Shown here piece by piece: positions 47,597 through 56,974 of a stretch of DNA of 64,000 nt. Source of the DNA: Demequina aurantiaca. Its GTDB lineage: Bacteria; Actinomycetota; Actinomycetes; Actinomycetales; Demequinaceae. Location of the stretch: assembly GCF_000975135.1 (NCBI RefSeq), contig NZ_BBRF01000001.1, forward strand, positions 1,676,380 through 1,740,379, written 5' to 3'. The notes under the pieces are model-generated. The model was not told where the DNA came from, searched no databases, and saw only the letters and a program-made list of their open reading frames with translations. A program made the translations under genes and the position numbers. Position 1 is the stretch's first letter; each line of letters opens with the position of its first letter.

Positions 47597-48919
47597 ATGC
47601 CTCACGCCCTTCCCCTTGTCTCCGCCGAATCCATCGGCTCCTCCATTTCCATCGAACAGGATCACGGTGCCGTGGTGCGCCGCAGCGTGCTACCGGGAGG
47701 AGTGCGGGTATTCACCGAGCAAATCCCTGGGATGCGGTCCGCCACGATGGGCGCCTGGGTGGGTGTGGGTTCGCGCGACGAGACCCCTGAGCACGCCGGC
47801 TCCACGCACTTCCTCGAGCACCTCCTGTTCAAGGGCACCCAGCGTCGTAGCGCGCTGCAGATCGCCGAGGCCTTTGACCGCGTGGGCGGCGAGTCCAACG
47901 CGATGACGGCCAAGGAGTTCACCTGCTACTTCGCGCGGGTGATTGATACCGACCTGCCGATGGCGATCGACGTCATCCTGGACATGGTCACCAGCCCCAA
48001 GCTGGACCGAGACGAGTTCGAAATGGAGCGTGGTGTGATCCTCGAGGAGATCGCCATGAACGACGATGACCCGGGGGACGTGGCGCACGAGAAGTTCACG
48101 GAGTTGGTCTTTGGCGGGCACCCCTTGGGCCGGCCCATCGGCGGAACCCCTGACATCATCCGCTCGGTGACCCGCGACGCTGTCTGGGACCACTACCAGA
48201 AGCATTACGTCCCCGAGGGTCTGATCGTGACGGCCGCCGGGGGAGTGGACCACGACATCGTGTGCGAGCAAGTGATGGCTGCCCTAGAACTAGGAGGCTG
48301 GGACGTGACGTCGCAGCGAGCGCCACTGTCACGGCGCGACTCGACGAACCAGGTGACGGCTACCCAGGGCGGCGACCTCAGCATCGTCCGCGATTTTGAG
48401 CAGGCGCACGTCGTGATCGGCTCGCGCGGCTTCAAAGCTAGCGACGACCGCCGCAACACCCTGGCCGTCTTCAACACCATCCTGGGCGGGGGCATGTCGT
48501 CGCGCCTATTCCAGGAGATTCGCGAAAAGCGCGGTCTCACCTACTCGGTCTATTCATTCGGTGCACCCAACGCCGATGCTGGCTTGTTTGGCATGTACGC
48601 CGCCTGCACGCCGGGCAAAGCGGACGAGGTGTCGCGCCTGATGGTCTCCGAGCTTGAGCGCATGGCCGAGGGTGTGACGGACGAGGAGATGGAGCGCGCC
48701 ATCGGCCAGCTGAGCGGCTCAACCGTGCTGCGCCTCGAGGACTCGTACTCGCGTATGTCGCGGCTCGGGAAGGCCGAGCTCGTCTATGGCGAGTTGTGGA
48801 GCATCGGCGAGGTGCTGGACCAGGTGCGTGCCGTGACGGCGGATCAGGTAGTGGGCCTTGCCGCCGAGTTGGCTGGCCGCCAGCGAACTGCCGTGCGCGT
48901 GGGCCCGGGCGCGGTCTAG
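47597..48919 (+). CDS. M16-family zinc peptidase
   Basis: 440 residues from ATG 47597. Zinc motif HFLEHLLFKGT (HxxEH, about residue 70) and the downstream glutamate region ESNAMTAKEFTCYF are intact. A second, non-catalytic half follows (about 215-440). Such single-chain processing peptidases follow pnp in many bacteria; substrate is unknown. Confidence 0.92.
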   Translation: MPHALPLVSAESIGSSISIEQDHGAVVRRSVLPGGVRVFTEQIPGMRSATMGAWVGVGSRDETPEHAGSTHFLEHLLFKGTQRRSALQIAEAFDRVGGESNAMTAKEFTCYFARVIDTDLPMAIDVILDMVTSPKLDRDEFEMERGVILEEIAMNDDDPGDVAHEKFTELVFGGHPLGRPIGGTPDIIRSVTRDAVWDHYQKHYVPEGLIVTAAGGVDHDIVCEQVMAALELGGWDVTSQRAPLSRRDSTNQVTATQGGDLSIVRDFEQAHVVIGSRGFKASDDRRNTLAVFNTILGGGMSSRLFQEIREKRGLTYSVYSFGAPNADAGLFGMYAACTPGKADEVSRLMVSELERMAEGVTDEEMERAIGQLSGSTVLRLEDSYSRMSRLGKAELVYGELWSIGEVLDQVRAVTADQVVGLAAELAGRQRTAVRVGPGAV

Positions 48920-48935
48920 TCCCGCTGCTCCCAAG

Positions 48936-48941
48936 TAAGGT
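48936..48941 (+). promoter_or_regulatory. -10 box for a leaderless dapB transcript
   Basis: TAAGGT lies 6 bases before the dapB ATG (48948). Confidence 0.5.
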
Positions 48942-48947
48942 GGACGC

Positions 48948-49691
48948 ATGATTAACGTAGCTGTGCTGGGCGCCTCGGGGCGCATGGGAACCCACGTCGT
49001 CAACGCCGTATCTGCGGCCGAGGACCTGAGCGTCGTCGCGACTCTCGATGACGGTGACGACATCTCTGCCGCCGCGAAGGCGCAGGCGAATGTCGCGGTG
49101 GACTTCACCGTGCCGTCCGCGACGGAGGCCAACGTCCACGCGCTGATCGACCTCGGCATCAGTGCCGTGGTCGGCACCTCGGGGTGGACCCAGGACGCGC
49201 TTCAGCGAGTCGAAGAGCACCTGCGTGAGCGTCCCGACCTGGGTGTGCTGATCGCCCCCAACTTTGCGCTCGGCGCCGTGTTAGCAATGCGCATGTCGGC
49301 CCTCGCGGCCAAGTACTTCGAGTCCGTTGAGGTCATTGAACTTCACCACCCCGACAAGGTGGATGCGCCCTCCGGAACCGCGGTGCACTCGGCCGCCGGT
49401 ATCGCCGCCGCACGCGCGGAGGCAGGCATCGCGGCATCGCCCGATGCGACGGAGGACTTCGCCAACGGCGCTCGCGGCGCGGACGTCAACGGCGTGCGCG
49501 TGCACTCGGTTCGTCTGCGAGGCCTGGTCGCCCACGAGGAGATCCTGATGGGCAATCCGGGTGAGCAATTCACCATCCGCACCGACTCGTTCGACCGCGT
49601 GAGCTTCATGCCGGGAGTGCTGCTGGGTATTCGCGAGGTGGGCAACTACTCGGGGCTGACGGTCGGACTCGACAAGTACATGAGCCTGTAG
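48948..49691 (+). CDS. dapB: 4-hydroxy-tetrahydrodipicolinate reductase
   Basis: 247 residues. NAD(P)H-dependent step of lysine/DAP synthesis. Nucleotide motif VAVLGASGRMGTHVVNAV (about residues 3-20), catalytic ELHHPDKVDAPSGTA (about 131-145). dapA, the preceding step, is at 54279. Two bases separate it from the next small gene. Confidence 0.96.
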   Translation: MINVAVLGASGRMGTHVVNAVSAAEDLSVVATLDDGDDISAAAKAQANVAVDFTVPSATEANVHALIDLGISAVVGTSGWTQDALQRVEEHLRERPDLGVLIAPNFALGAVLAMRMSALAAKYFESVEVIELHHPDKVDAPSGTAVHSAAGIAAARAEAGIAASPDATEDFANGARGADVNGVRVHSVRLRGLVAHEEILMGNPGEQFTIRTDSFDRVSFMPGVLLGIREVGNYSGLTVGLDKYMSL

Positions 49692-49693
49692 AG

Positions 49694-50173
49694 ATGAAGC
49701 TCATGCGCAATCGCGGCTTCCTCGCCGCCGTCGCCATCACGTTGATCCTGGCGCTGTACTTCGTGTTGATCGCCAACCAGGCATTCCTGTTCCTTGGCTC
49801 CGACGAGCTGGCGGCAAAGGGGATCGGCGCCGCGCTGCTGTTCTTGCCGCTGCTTGGTGCCTGGTATTTGGTGCACGAGTTCCGGCTGGGGACGTCCGTG
49901 CAGCAGATGGCGGACACGCTGGATCGCGAGGGTCGGCTGCCCATCCACGACGGCGAGACCAAGCCCAGCGGCAAACTCACGCGCGAGTCCGCCGAGGCGG
50001 TCTTTGAGGTGGCGTCGCGCCAGGTTGAGGACGCCCCGGAGGACTGGTCGGCGTGGTTCCACCTCGCCTACGCCTACGAGGCGGCGGGGGAGCGTTCTCA
50101 GGCCCGCAAGACGCTGCGTCACGCTGCGGACCTCTACCGTGCCGAGCGCAAGGCCTCCCGCACCGACGCTTAG
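49694..50173 (+). CDS. Membrane-anchored TPR-like protein
   Basis: 159 residues. Two N-terminal membrane helices (about 10-30 and 42-61), then a TPR-like pair: WFHLAYAYEAAGERSQARKTL. I do not recognise a named family. It starts 2 bases after dapB and ends convergent to an acetyltransferase. It may be a scaffold. Confidence 0.75.
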   Translation: MKLMRNRGFLAAVAITLILALYFVLIANQAFLFLGSDELAAKGIGAALLFLPLLGAWYLVHEFRLGTSVQQMADTLDREGRLPIHDGETKPSGKLTRESAEAVFEVASRQVEDAPEDWSAWFHLAYAYEAAGERSQARKTLRHAADLYRAERKASRTDA

Positions 50174-50175
50174 AG

Positions 50176-50664
50176 CTAGACCTCTGCGCGCCAGAGCCGC
50201 TCGACGAGGTCGCCGTGGGGTCCCTCAAGGGTGCGCCGGACACCGCCCTCGCCAAGTCCAGCCGTTTGCAGGAACGCTTCACGCGCCTCGTCGCCCTCGA
50301 GTGCCCAGGCGCGCACGACGGGCGCATTCCTGATGCGGAGGGTGTCCACGCAGGCGGCCATGAGGCGTGACCCATGGCCCATGCGGCGGTGCTCGGGGGC
50401 AACCTCGAGCGCGATGATGTCGCCGGCGGCGGTCATGGCCGCGAAGCCCACCACACGCGGACCGTCACAGGCGGCGAACATGCGGTCGTCGCGCGTAGGA
50501 GGAGACTCGATCGCCGCACCCCAGGTGTCGCGCACCTCGTCGGCATCTAGAGCATCGACCGCCTCGTCGCCAAGCGTCTCGCGCCACGCGGCCAACTGGA
50601 TCGCGGCGAACGCGTGCTCGTCGCCGAGCACGGCGGGGCGGGCGGAAACATCGGCGGTAGGCAT
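50176..50664 (-). CDS. GNAT-family N-acetyltransferase
   Basis: 162 residues from ATG 50664; the longer open frame upstream is shadow. GNAT core: ALEVAPEHRRMGHGSRLMAACV (quoted in part) as the acetyl-CoA loop, and VVRAWALEGDEAREAFL. Substrate unknown. Stop is 2 bases from that of the TPR-like gene. Confidence 0.85.
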   Translation of the reverse strand: MPTADVSARPAVLGDEHAFAAIQLAAWRETLGDEAVDALDADEVRDTWGAAIESPPTRDDRMFAACDGPRVVGFAAMTAAGDIIALEVAPEHRRMGHGSRLMAACVDTLRIRNAPVVRAWALEGDEAREAFLQTAGLGEGGVRRTLEGPHGDLVERLWRAEV

Positions 50665-50714
50665 GCCCTCAAGCGTACGCGGCACACCAGCCGTGACCGA
50701 ACCGACCGTGGGCG

Positions 50715-51032
50715 CTAGAAGATCAGCCGCAGCACCGCGGCGACGGCTGCGGCAACCACCACCACCACGATGAACGGCGCTCGCCTCCACAGCAGTACCG
50801 CGGCGACCGCGACCGCGACCACGCGCGCGTCGAACACGATCGCGCCGTCCGTCGTGAACGCCTGCACCGCGAAGAGTGCGAACAGCAATGCGACGGTCAC
50901 GTACGCTGCGATGCGGTGCACGCGCGGGTTCTCCAAAAACCGCTCCGGCACCACGTGACCCGCGTACTTGGTCGCCCAGGCCAGCAGCCCGGCGCCCACG
51001 ATCGCCACCCACATCCACATGTATGAAGTCAT
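50715..51032 (-). CDS. azlD: Branched-chain amino-acid export subunit AzlD
   Basis: 105 residues, four predicted helices, with the family pattern WATKYAGHVVPERFL near the first helix. With AzlC it exports branched-chain amino acids or analogues. Its ATG overlaps the azlC stop (ATGA). Confidence 0.87.
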   Translation of the reverse strand: MTSYMWMWVAIVGAGLLAWATKYAGHVVPERFLENPRVHRIAAYVTVALLFALFAVQAFTTDGAIVFDARVVAVAVAAVLLWRRAPFIVVVVVAAAVAAVLRLIF

Positions 51033-51748
51033 TCGGGCACCTCGTCCTTGGACGTGGGGGCGCGCCAACCGACCACGATGGCGATCAGGGCGGCGGCAAG
51101 AATTGGCACTCCTGCCGGGGTCACTGGGGTGAGCAACAGCGCCAAGACGGCCGATGCCCCGGCCACCGCTTGAGCGGGACGCGACGCCAGGCGCGGCCAC
51201 ACCAGGCCGAGGAACGCCGCGGCGGCCGCCGCGTCGAGGCCCCAGTCCGCAGGGTCGCCGATGCGCTCTCCGACGAGCGCACCCACGACCGTGATCGCGT
51301 TCCACAGGATGAAGACGCCCACGCCAGTCCACCAGAAACCCGCACGTCGTGCCTCAACGTCGTCGGCGGGCTGGGCGAGGGAGACGGCCGTCGACTCGTC
51401 GATGGTCATGTGCGCCGCCCACACACGCCGCCACCCACTCATGGGTCGCAGTACGGGCGCGAGTCCCACCCCGTAAAAGCCGTTGCGCAGCCCCAGAAAC
51501 GTGGAAGTCGCGACGGCCGCCGCAGCCCCGCCTCCCGCGGCAATCACACCAACGAATGCGAACTGCGAGCCGCCGCTGAAGACCAGGAGCGACAGCGCCA
51601 TCGTCTGCCATACGTCCAGGCCGGCGGCGACGGACAGCGCGCCAAAGCTGATCGCGTAGGCCCCGGTCGCGACGGAGACTGAGACAGCCTGTTGGCGCGC
51701 GGGGTCGAGCCCGCGCAGACTCAGCCTCCCCACGTTCAGGCGGGCCAA
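51029..51748 (-). CDS. azlC: Branched-chain amino-acid export protein AzlC
   Basis: 239 residues from TTG 51748, which follows TAGGGA; GTG 51733 is the alternative. About seven helices; conserved AISFGALSVAAGLDVWQTMALSLLVFSGGSQFAFVG (quoted only as SFGALSVAAG). Overlaps the upstream acetyltransferase by 13 bases and azlD by 4. Confidence 0.87.
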   Translation of the reverse strand: MARLNVGRLSLRGLDPARQQAVSVSVATGAYAISFGALSVAAGLDVWQTMALSLLVFSGGSQFAFVGVIAAGGGAAAAVATSTFLGLRNGFYGVGLAPVLRPMSGWRRVWAAHMTIDESTAVSLAQPADDVEARRAGFWWTGVGVFILWNAITVVGALVGERIGDPADWGLDAAAAAAFLGLVWPRLASRPAQAVAGASAVLALLLTPVTPAGVPILAAALIAIVVGWRAPTSKDEVPE

Positions 51749-52371
51749 GCGATGTCCCTACCGTCGGCATCGGCCAAGCCTGGCCGCGGGTACGCCGCCA
51801 CGGGGGAGTCAGGGGAGAGGTCGGTCATCGCCCACACTTCTGTCAGTTCTCGGCCGACTTCCGCCCCTTCGGGCTCGGTCCGTACTCCCACGCGCGTATA
51901 GCCGAGTGACTGCGGCACCCCACGGCTACGCACATTTGCTGGGTCACAGCAGACTTGGACGCGATTCGCGTGCGCGACCTCTAAAGCCACCTGAGTAAGC
52001 GCTGCGGCGACCTCTCTCATCAGCCCGCGCCCCTCGGCATCGGCCGCGAGCCAGTAGCCAATCTCGAGAAGTCCTGGCTCGCCTCGGGGGTGCAGACCAG
52101 TACCGCCCAGCAGTGCACCCGACGAGCGGTCGAACATCCCCATGGTCCAGTCCTCGCCCGCGTCAAAGCGCTCGCGGAAATAGCGGAGCAAGTTGCGGCG
52201 GGTCTCGAGGATCTGCGGCTCGTCCCACGCCCACGCCATCCACTCCCGCAGGCGCACGTGGTTGGCGACCATGACGGCATCCATCTCCTCCGCGTCGGTA
52301 ACCTCATACGCGCGAATCACGACGCGCTCGGTCACGACGCGGTGGGGTACCGCTCGGGGCATTGCTGGCAT
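51736..52371 (-). CDS. RimJ/RimL-type GNAT acetyltransferase
   Basis: 211 residues from ATG 52371. Acetyltransferase_3 fold with EIGYWLAADAEGRGLMREV (quoted in part) and NRVQVCCDPANVRSRGVPQSLGY. Members acetylate ribosomal-protein N-termini or small molecules; substrate unknown. A CAGGAT box six bases upstream on the minus strand may serve as -10. It heads the azlC-azlD unit. Confidence 0.83.
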   Translation of the reverse strand: MPAMPRAVPHRVVTERVVIRAYEVTDAEEMDAVMVANHVRLREWMAWAWDEPQILETRRNLLRYFRERFDAGEDWTMGMFDRSSGALLGGTGLHPRGEPGLLEIGYWLAADAEGRGLMREVAAALTQVALEVAHANRVQVCCDPANVRSRGVPQSLGYTRVGVRTEPEGAEVGRELTEVWAMTDLSPDSPVAAYPRPGLADADGRDIAWPA

Positions 52372-52424
52372 GGGTACATCCTGGCACGGTGTGTGGGTGC
52401 GATTCCGGCGCGTGGTGCTTGCTG

Positions 52425-52474
52425 GCGGTACATGAGTGCTGATTTGGGGCATCGAAACCGCACTCATGTACCGC
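52425..52474. repeat. 15-bp perfect inverted repeat between divergent genes
   Basis: GCGGTACATGAGTGC (52425-52439) and GCACTCATGTACCGC (52460-52474) are perfect arms around 20 bases. It lies in the gap between the RimJ/RimL-type gene and thyX. It could be an operator or a cruciform/hairpin; no U-run follows either arm. Confidence 0.7.
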
Positions 52475-52543
52475 AAGCTTGCGAGAGGTGGCCACGAGTC
52501 GACCTCACGCGTGCCGTGCGTCCCCGCCTCACGTGGACAACGC

Positions 52544-52549
52544 TAGGCT
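52544..52549 (+). promoter_or_regulatory. -10 box for a leaderless thyX transcript
   Basis: TAGGCT lies 7 bases before the GTG start at 52557. Confidence 0.55.
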
Positions 52550-52556
52550 GGGCGGC

Positions 52557-53282
52557 GTGAGCGAGACACCGGAAATCGAATTCAAGTCCCACATGACGGT
52601 CGAGTTGGTACGCGCCAACGCGCAGGACGCGGACGTGCTGTTCGCGGCGCGCGTGTCCACCAAGGGCGAGCAATCCCTCGACGACGTGGACGCCGACGCG
52701 TCGAAGAGCGCGGGCCTCATCAACTACTTGATGCGCGACCGCCACGGCAGCCCTTTCGAGCACAACTCGATGACGTTCTACGTCCAGGCGCCTATCTTCG
52801 TGTTTCGCGAGTTCATGCGTCACCGCATCGCTAGCTACAACGAGGAATCGGGCCGCTACCGCAACCTGCGTCCCGTTTTCTATACGCCCGCGCCCGAGCG
52901 CAAACTGGTCCAGGTGGGCAAGCCTGGTGCCTACAGCTTTGAGGACGGCACTGCGGAGCAGCACGCGCTCGCCGATGCGGAGATTCGCTCGAGCTGCACG
53001 CACGCCTACGAGGCCTACCAGCGCATGCTGGATGCTGGCATTGCTCGTGAGGTCGCCCGCGCGGTCTTGCCGGTGAACACGTACAGCTCGATGTACGTCA
53101 CCATGAATGCCCGCGCACTGATGAATTTCCTGTCCCTGCGCACCACGCGCGAGGGCACGCACTTCCCCTCCTTCCCTCAGCGCGAGATCGAGATGGTCGC
53201 GGAGCAGATGGAAGACGAGTGGGCCACCCTCATGCCGCTGACCTACGCGGCCTTCAACAAGAACGGACGCGTCGCACCATGA
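52557..53282 (+). CDS. thyX: FAD-dependent thymidylate synthase ThyX
   Basis: 241 residues from GTG 52557. Makes dTMP from dUMP with methylenetetrahydrofolate and NADPH. The signature RHRIASYNEESGRY (about residues 87-100) is complete. The start is fixed by the TAGGCT box and by family length. ATGA overlap with the next gene. Confidence 0.95.
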   Translation: MSETPEIEFKSHMTVELVRANAQDADVLFAARVSTKGEQSLDDVDADASKSAGLINYLMRDRHGSPFEHNSMTFYVQAPIFVFREFMRHRIASYNEESGRYRNLRPVFYTPAPERKLVQVGKPGAYSFEDGTAEQHALADAEIRSSCTHAYEAYQRMLDAGIAREVARAVLPVNTYSSMYVTMNARALMNFLSLRTTREGTHFPSFPQREIEMVAEQMEDEWATLMPLTYAAFNKNGRVAP

Positions 53283-53791
53283 CCGAGGACACCAAGAAGA
53301 AGAACACCATCCGCACCATCACGGTGGTGACTCTGATCGCGCTCACGCTCGGGCTCTTTGGTGGCTGGGCAATTGCTGCCGCCACCACGGCGAAGTCCGA
53401 CGAAGGTGACGTCTGGGTGGTGCAATCGCAAACGGCCTCCGTCTCGACCGAGGCAGTGGAGCTCGACAACGTGGGTGGTTCGGTGTTGCAGGTCAGCGTC
53501 GAGGACGGCCAGGAAGTCAACGCAGTGTCCGTCTCTCAGCTCGTGCAGGACTGGGACAGCGAGTTCGGCGACACCATGCCTCGCGCAGTGATCACCGGCG
53601 TCCTCGGCGGCAAGAACCACTCGTTGATCGTGAACCTGGGCAAGCCCACCGCGACCGCGACGTCGATCACCTTTGAGGGCTCGACCATCGTGGGCGGCGG
53701 ACTCGCCCAGACGGACTTCACCGCGGTGACGCTACTGATCGACAACAAGGGACTGGTCGAGGCCAAGCTCAAGGAGTCGCAGGCGAACTAG
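53279..53791 (+). CDS. Membrane-anchored hypothetical protein
   Basis: 170 residues from ATG 53279 overlapping thyX. A basic start, one helix (about 14-35), then a soluble beta-rich region of about 130 residues with no motif I recognise. Probably extracytoplasmic. Its coupling to thyX does not by itself indicate function. Confidence 0.7.
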   Translation: MTEDTKKKNTIRTITVVTLIALTLGLFGGWAIAAATTAKSDEGDVWVVQSQTASVSTEAVELDNVGGSVLQVSVEDGQEVNAVSVSQLVQDWDSEFGDTMPRAVITGVLGGKNHSLIVNLGKPTATATSITFEGSTIVGGGLAQTDFTAVTLLIDNKGLVEAKLKESQAN

Positions 53792-53870
53792 TCGGCTCGC
53801 GCCAACCTGGTGCGCGTGCCACGATGGAAATGCTCGCCCGGCTCTACGGGCTACTGATGAAAGGCATGCC

Positions 53871-54206
53871 ATGACTAGTGTCAACCTTCACGAACTCGCG
53901 CAGAAGCACCTCACCGAGGCGCAGGAGTCGGGCAATGGCCGTCATTCAGAAACAATTTACGGAGGACGCGAGCACGACCTTCGCCAGACGCTGATCTGCC
54001 TCACGGAGGGGCACGGGCTCAGCGAGCATGCCAGCCCGGGCGAGGCCACGGTCCAGGTGCTCGTGGGCGCCATCGACATCACCGCGGGCGGCGAGGTGGT
54101 GCGCCTCGCGGTGGGGGATTACTACCTCATTCCGCCGTTGCGCCACTCGGTGCACGCGCCCACCGATGCCGCGTTCCTGCTGACGGTGGCCACTCGCGCC
54201 ACGTAG
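53871..54206 (+). CDS. Small cupin-domain protein
   Basis: 111 residues. A single cupin barrel: HASPGEATVQVLVGAIDITAG, then VGDYYLIPPLRHSVHAPTDAAF. Metal-binding histidines seem present (H..., E, H in RHSVHA). Role unknown; LuxR/ChrR-like or sensing cupins are possible. Confidence 0.8.
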   Translation: MTSVNLHELAQKHLTEAQESGNGRHSETIYGGREHDLRQTLICLTEGHGLSEHASPGEATVQVLVGAIDITAGGEVVRLAVGDYYLIPPLRHSVHAPTDAAFLLTVATRAT

Positions 54207-54266
54207 CAAGCTTCCGGCCGATGGCCCGGCGGGCCCCGCCGGGCAGGCATGGCGTGGCGTACGCGG

Positions 54267-54272
54267 TAAGTT
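54267..54272 (+). promoter_or_regulatory. -10 box for a leaderless dapA transcript
   Basis: TAAGTT lies 6 bases before the dapA ATG (54279). Confidence 0.5.
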
Positions 54273-54278
54273 AGGCAC

Positions 54279-55175
54279 ATGACCTCTGCTCAGCGCCCCT
54301 TTGGCACGGTGCTCACCGCGATGGTGACCCCAATGTTCGACGACGGAACCATCGACATCGAGGGCGCTCAGAATGTCGCCAGGTACTTGGTTGACCATGG
54401 CAGCGACGGACTAGTCATCTCTGGCACCACGGGCGAGGCACCCACCACGCACGCGCCAGAAAAGGAAGACCTCACGCGTGCGATCGTCGAGGCCGTGGGA
54501 GACCGGGCGACCATCGTCGCCGGCGCGGGCTCCAACGACACGGCTCACGCCGTGATGATGGCTGCCCAGGCAAAGGAATGCGGAGCGGATGGCGTGCTCG
54601 CCCTGACGCCGTACTACTCGAAGCCCTCGCAGGCAGGCGTCGTTGCCCACTTCAAGGCGATCTGCGACGCCTCCGACCTGCCGGTAATGCTCTATGACAT
54701 CCCCGGTCGCACTGCGTTGGCGATCGGAGACGACGCCTTCGACCAGATCTCCGCGATTCCTACCGTGACGGCGCTCAAGGACGCGACGGGAGACGTGGCT
54801 CAGGCCAAGGCCCGCATCGAGCGCTCCGACGTGGTCTGGTACTCGGGTGACGACCCGTTGACCCTCGAATTTCTACGAGTGGGCGCCGTCGGCGTCGTCT
54901 CGGTCGTGAGTCACGTGGCAGGCGAGTGGGTGCGCGACATGATCGCGGCTCACGATGCCGGCAACACGGCGCTCGCCGACGAATTGAACGAACGCATCGC
55001 ACCGGTGACTGACGCGGTCATGTCACCAGGTCCGGGCGCAACCATGGCCAAGGCCGGGATGCAGGCGCTTGGCGTCTTGAGCGGGCGCCACATGCGGCTG
55101 CCGCTGCTCCCGGCCACCTCCGAGGAGTACGACTCCCTCACCGCGGTACTGATTGCCGCAGGATTGAAGAACTAA
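54279..55175 (+). CDS. dapA: 4-hydroxy-tetrahydrodipicolinate synthase
   Basis: 298 residues. Condenses pyruvate and aspartate semialdehyde. Motifs: GLVISGTTGEAPTTH, the YDIPGRTAL segment, and the Schiff-base lysine in TVTALKDATGD. The stop is adjacent to the rnj GTG, so they are one unit. Confidence 0.95.
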   Translation: MTSAQRPFGTVLTAMVTPMFDDGTIDIEGAQNVARYLVDHGSDGLVISGTTGEAPTTHAPEKEDLTRAIVEAVGDRATIVAGAGSNDTAHAVMMAAQAKECGADGVLALTPYYSKPSQAGVVAHFKAICDASDLPVMLYDIPGRTALAIGDDAFDQISAIPTVTALKDATGDVAQAKARIERSDVVWYSGDDPLTLEFLRVGAVGVVSVVSHVAGEWVRDMIAAHDAGNTALADELNERIAPVTDAVMSPGPGATMAKAGMQALGVLSGRHMRLPLLPATSEEYDSLTAVLIAAGLKN

Positions 55176-56858
55176 GTGAACTTTCACCCCGAACTTAAAG
55201 AACCACCCGCACTCAACCCCGACGCTCTGCGCATCGTCCCCTTGGGTGGCCTGGGTGAGGTCGGCCGCAATATGGCCGTCTTCGAGTACCGCGGCAAGCT
55301 GCTCATCGTCGACTGTGGCGTGCTATTCCCCGAGGACAACCAGCCAGGCGTGGACCTGATCCTGCCGGACTTCAGTTACATCGAGGACCGCATGGACGAC
55401 GTCGAGGGAATCGTGCTGACGCACGGCCACGAGGATCACATCGGCGCTGTGCCGTACCTGCTGCGGTTGCGTCGCGACATCCCCATCATCGGCTCGCAGT
55501 TGACGCTCGCCTTCATCGAGGCCAAGCTCAAGGAGCACCGCATCACCCCCGTCACCCTCGCGGTGAAGGAGGGGCAGAAGGAGAAGCTTCACGACTTCGA
55601 TCTGGAGTTCGTCGCCGTCAACCACTCGATTCCCGATGCACTGGCCGTGTTCATTCAGACGCCTGCCGGGTCCGTGCTCCACACGGGTGACTTCAAGATG
55701 GACCAGCTGCCGCTCGACGGCCGCATCACCGACCTGCGTGGCTTCTCCCGCCTAGGCGAGCAGGGCGTCGACCTGTTCATGGTGGACTCGACCAACGCAG
55801 AGAGCCCTGGCTTCACCATGAGCGAGGTGGAAATCACCCCGGTCCTGGACCAGCAGTTTGGGAACGCCACCGGCCGCATCGTGGTGGCGTCGTTCTCCAG
55901 CCACGTGCACCGCGTGCAGCAGGTCCTCAATGCCGCCCACGCGCATGGTCGGAAGGTCGCGTTTGTGGGCCGCTCCATGGTGCGCAACATGGGTATTGCC
56001 TCTGAGATGGGATACCTCGATGTGCCGCAGGGCCTCGTTGTTGATGCCAAGAAGGCCGACGACTTGCCAGCCAACAAGGTGGTCTACATGTGCACCGGCT
56101 CACAGGGCGAGCCCATGGCCGCCCTCAGCCGCATGGCTAATCTCGACCACAAGCTCAAGGTGGGTCAGGGCGACTTGGTGATCCTGGCATCGTCCCTGAT
56201 CCCGGGCAACGAGAACGCGGTGTTCCGCGTGATCAATGGCCTCATGCGTCACGGCGCGACGGTGGTCCACCAGGGTAGTGCGCGCGTTCACGTCTCCGGC
56301 CACGCGAGCGCCGGCGAGTTGCTCTACTGCTACAACATCGTGCGCCCCAAGAACGTGATGCCGGTTCACGGCGAGGTGCGTCACCTGCTCGCGAACGGCA
56401 ATCTGGCCATGAAGACCGGCGTGCCTAAGAACCGCGTCGTTTTCGCGGAGAACGGCGTGGTGGTCGACCTGCAGAACGGCAAGGCCAAGGTCGTGGGCGC
56501 GGTCGAGATGCACAACGTGTATGTCGACGGGTCGTCCGTGGGCGAGATCACCGATGCCGAGCTCAAGGACCGCCGCATCATGTCGGAGGAGGGGTTTGTG
56601 TCCGTATTCGCGGTCGTCGACTCGTCCAACGGCAAGGTGGTCTCCGGTCCCACCGTGCACGCGCGGGGCATTGCTGAGGACGACAGCGTCTTTGACGCGA
56701 TCTTGCCCAAAATCAAGGCGGCTCTCGAGGAGTCTGCGGCAGGCGGGTCCACCGACAATCATCAGCTTCAGCAAGTGATGCGCCGCACGCTCGGCCGCTT
56801 CGCCGGCACCAAGCTGCGTCGTCGCCCCATGATCATCCCGATCGTCATCGAGGCGTAG
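55176..56858 (+). CDS. rnj: Ribonuclease J
   Basis: 560 residues from GTG 55176. Beta-CASP metallo-beta-lactamase RNase with 5'-3' exo- and endo-activity. HGHEDH (about residue 84) is the zinc motif; later motifs DFKMDQ, DSTNAE and SGHAS are present. Coupled with dapA, a pairing usual in actinobacteria. Confidence 0.95.
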   Translation: MNFHPELKEPPALNPDALRIVPLGGLGEVGRNMAVFEYRGKLLIVDCGVLFPEDNQPGVDLILPDFSYIEDRMDDVEGIVLTHGHEDHIGAVPYLLRLRRDIPIIGSQLTLAFIEAKLKEHRITPVTLAVKEGQKEKLHDFDLEFVAVNHSIPDALAVFIQTPAGSVLHTGDFKMDQLPLDGRITDLRGFSRLGEQGVDLFMVDSTNAESPGFTMSEVEITPVLDQQFGNATGRIVVASFSSHVHRVQQVLNAAHAHGRKVAFVGRSMVRNMGIASEMGYLDVPQGLVVDAKKADDLPANKVVYMCTGSQGEPMAALSRMANLDHKLKVGQGDLVILASSLIPGNENAVFRVINGLMRHGATVVHQGSARVHVSGHASAGELLYCYNIVRPKNVMPVHGEVRHLLANGNLAMKTGVPKNRVVFAENGVVVDLQNGKAKVVGAVEMHNVYVDGSSVGEITDAELKDRRIMSEEGFVSVFAVVDSSNGKVVSGPTVHARGIAEDDSVFDAILPKIKAALEESAAGGSTDNHQLQQVMRRTLGRFAGTKLRRRPMIIPIVIEA

Positions 56859-56868
56859 CCAGTGTGAC

Positions 56869-56898
56869 GCGCGGTCCCGCCCGTGGGCGGGTCCGCGC
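56869..56898 (+). terminator. GC-rich hairpin after rnj
   Basis: GCGCGGTCCCGCCC pairs with GGGCGGGTCCGCGC around a 2-base loop (one T-T mismatch). There is no U-run, so it may be a weak or factor-dependent terminator. Confidence 0.5.
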
Positions 56899-56960
56899 CG
56901 ATGCCACGGCTGATGCAGTCACACGCGGCATGGCAACCTCGCCTTGTCCGATGCGAGGAG

Positions 56961-56966
56961 TAGCGT
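56961..56966 (+). promoter_or_regulatory. -10 box of ftsK
   Basis: TAGCGT lies 8 bases before the ftsK ATG (56975), leaving a leader of at most 1-2 bases. Confidence 0.45.
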
Positions 56967-56974
56967 GCTGAAAC

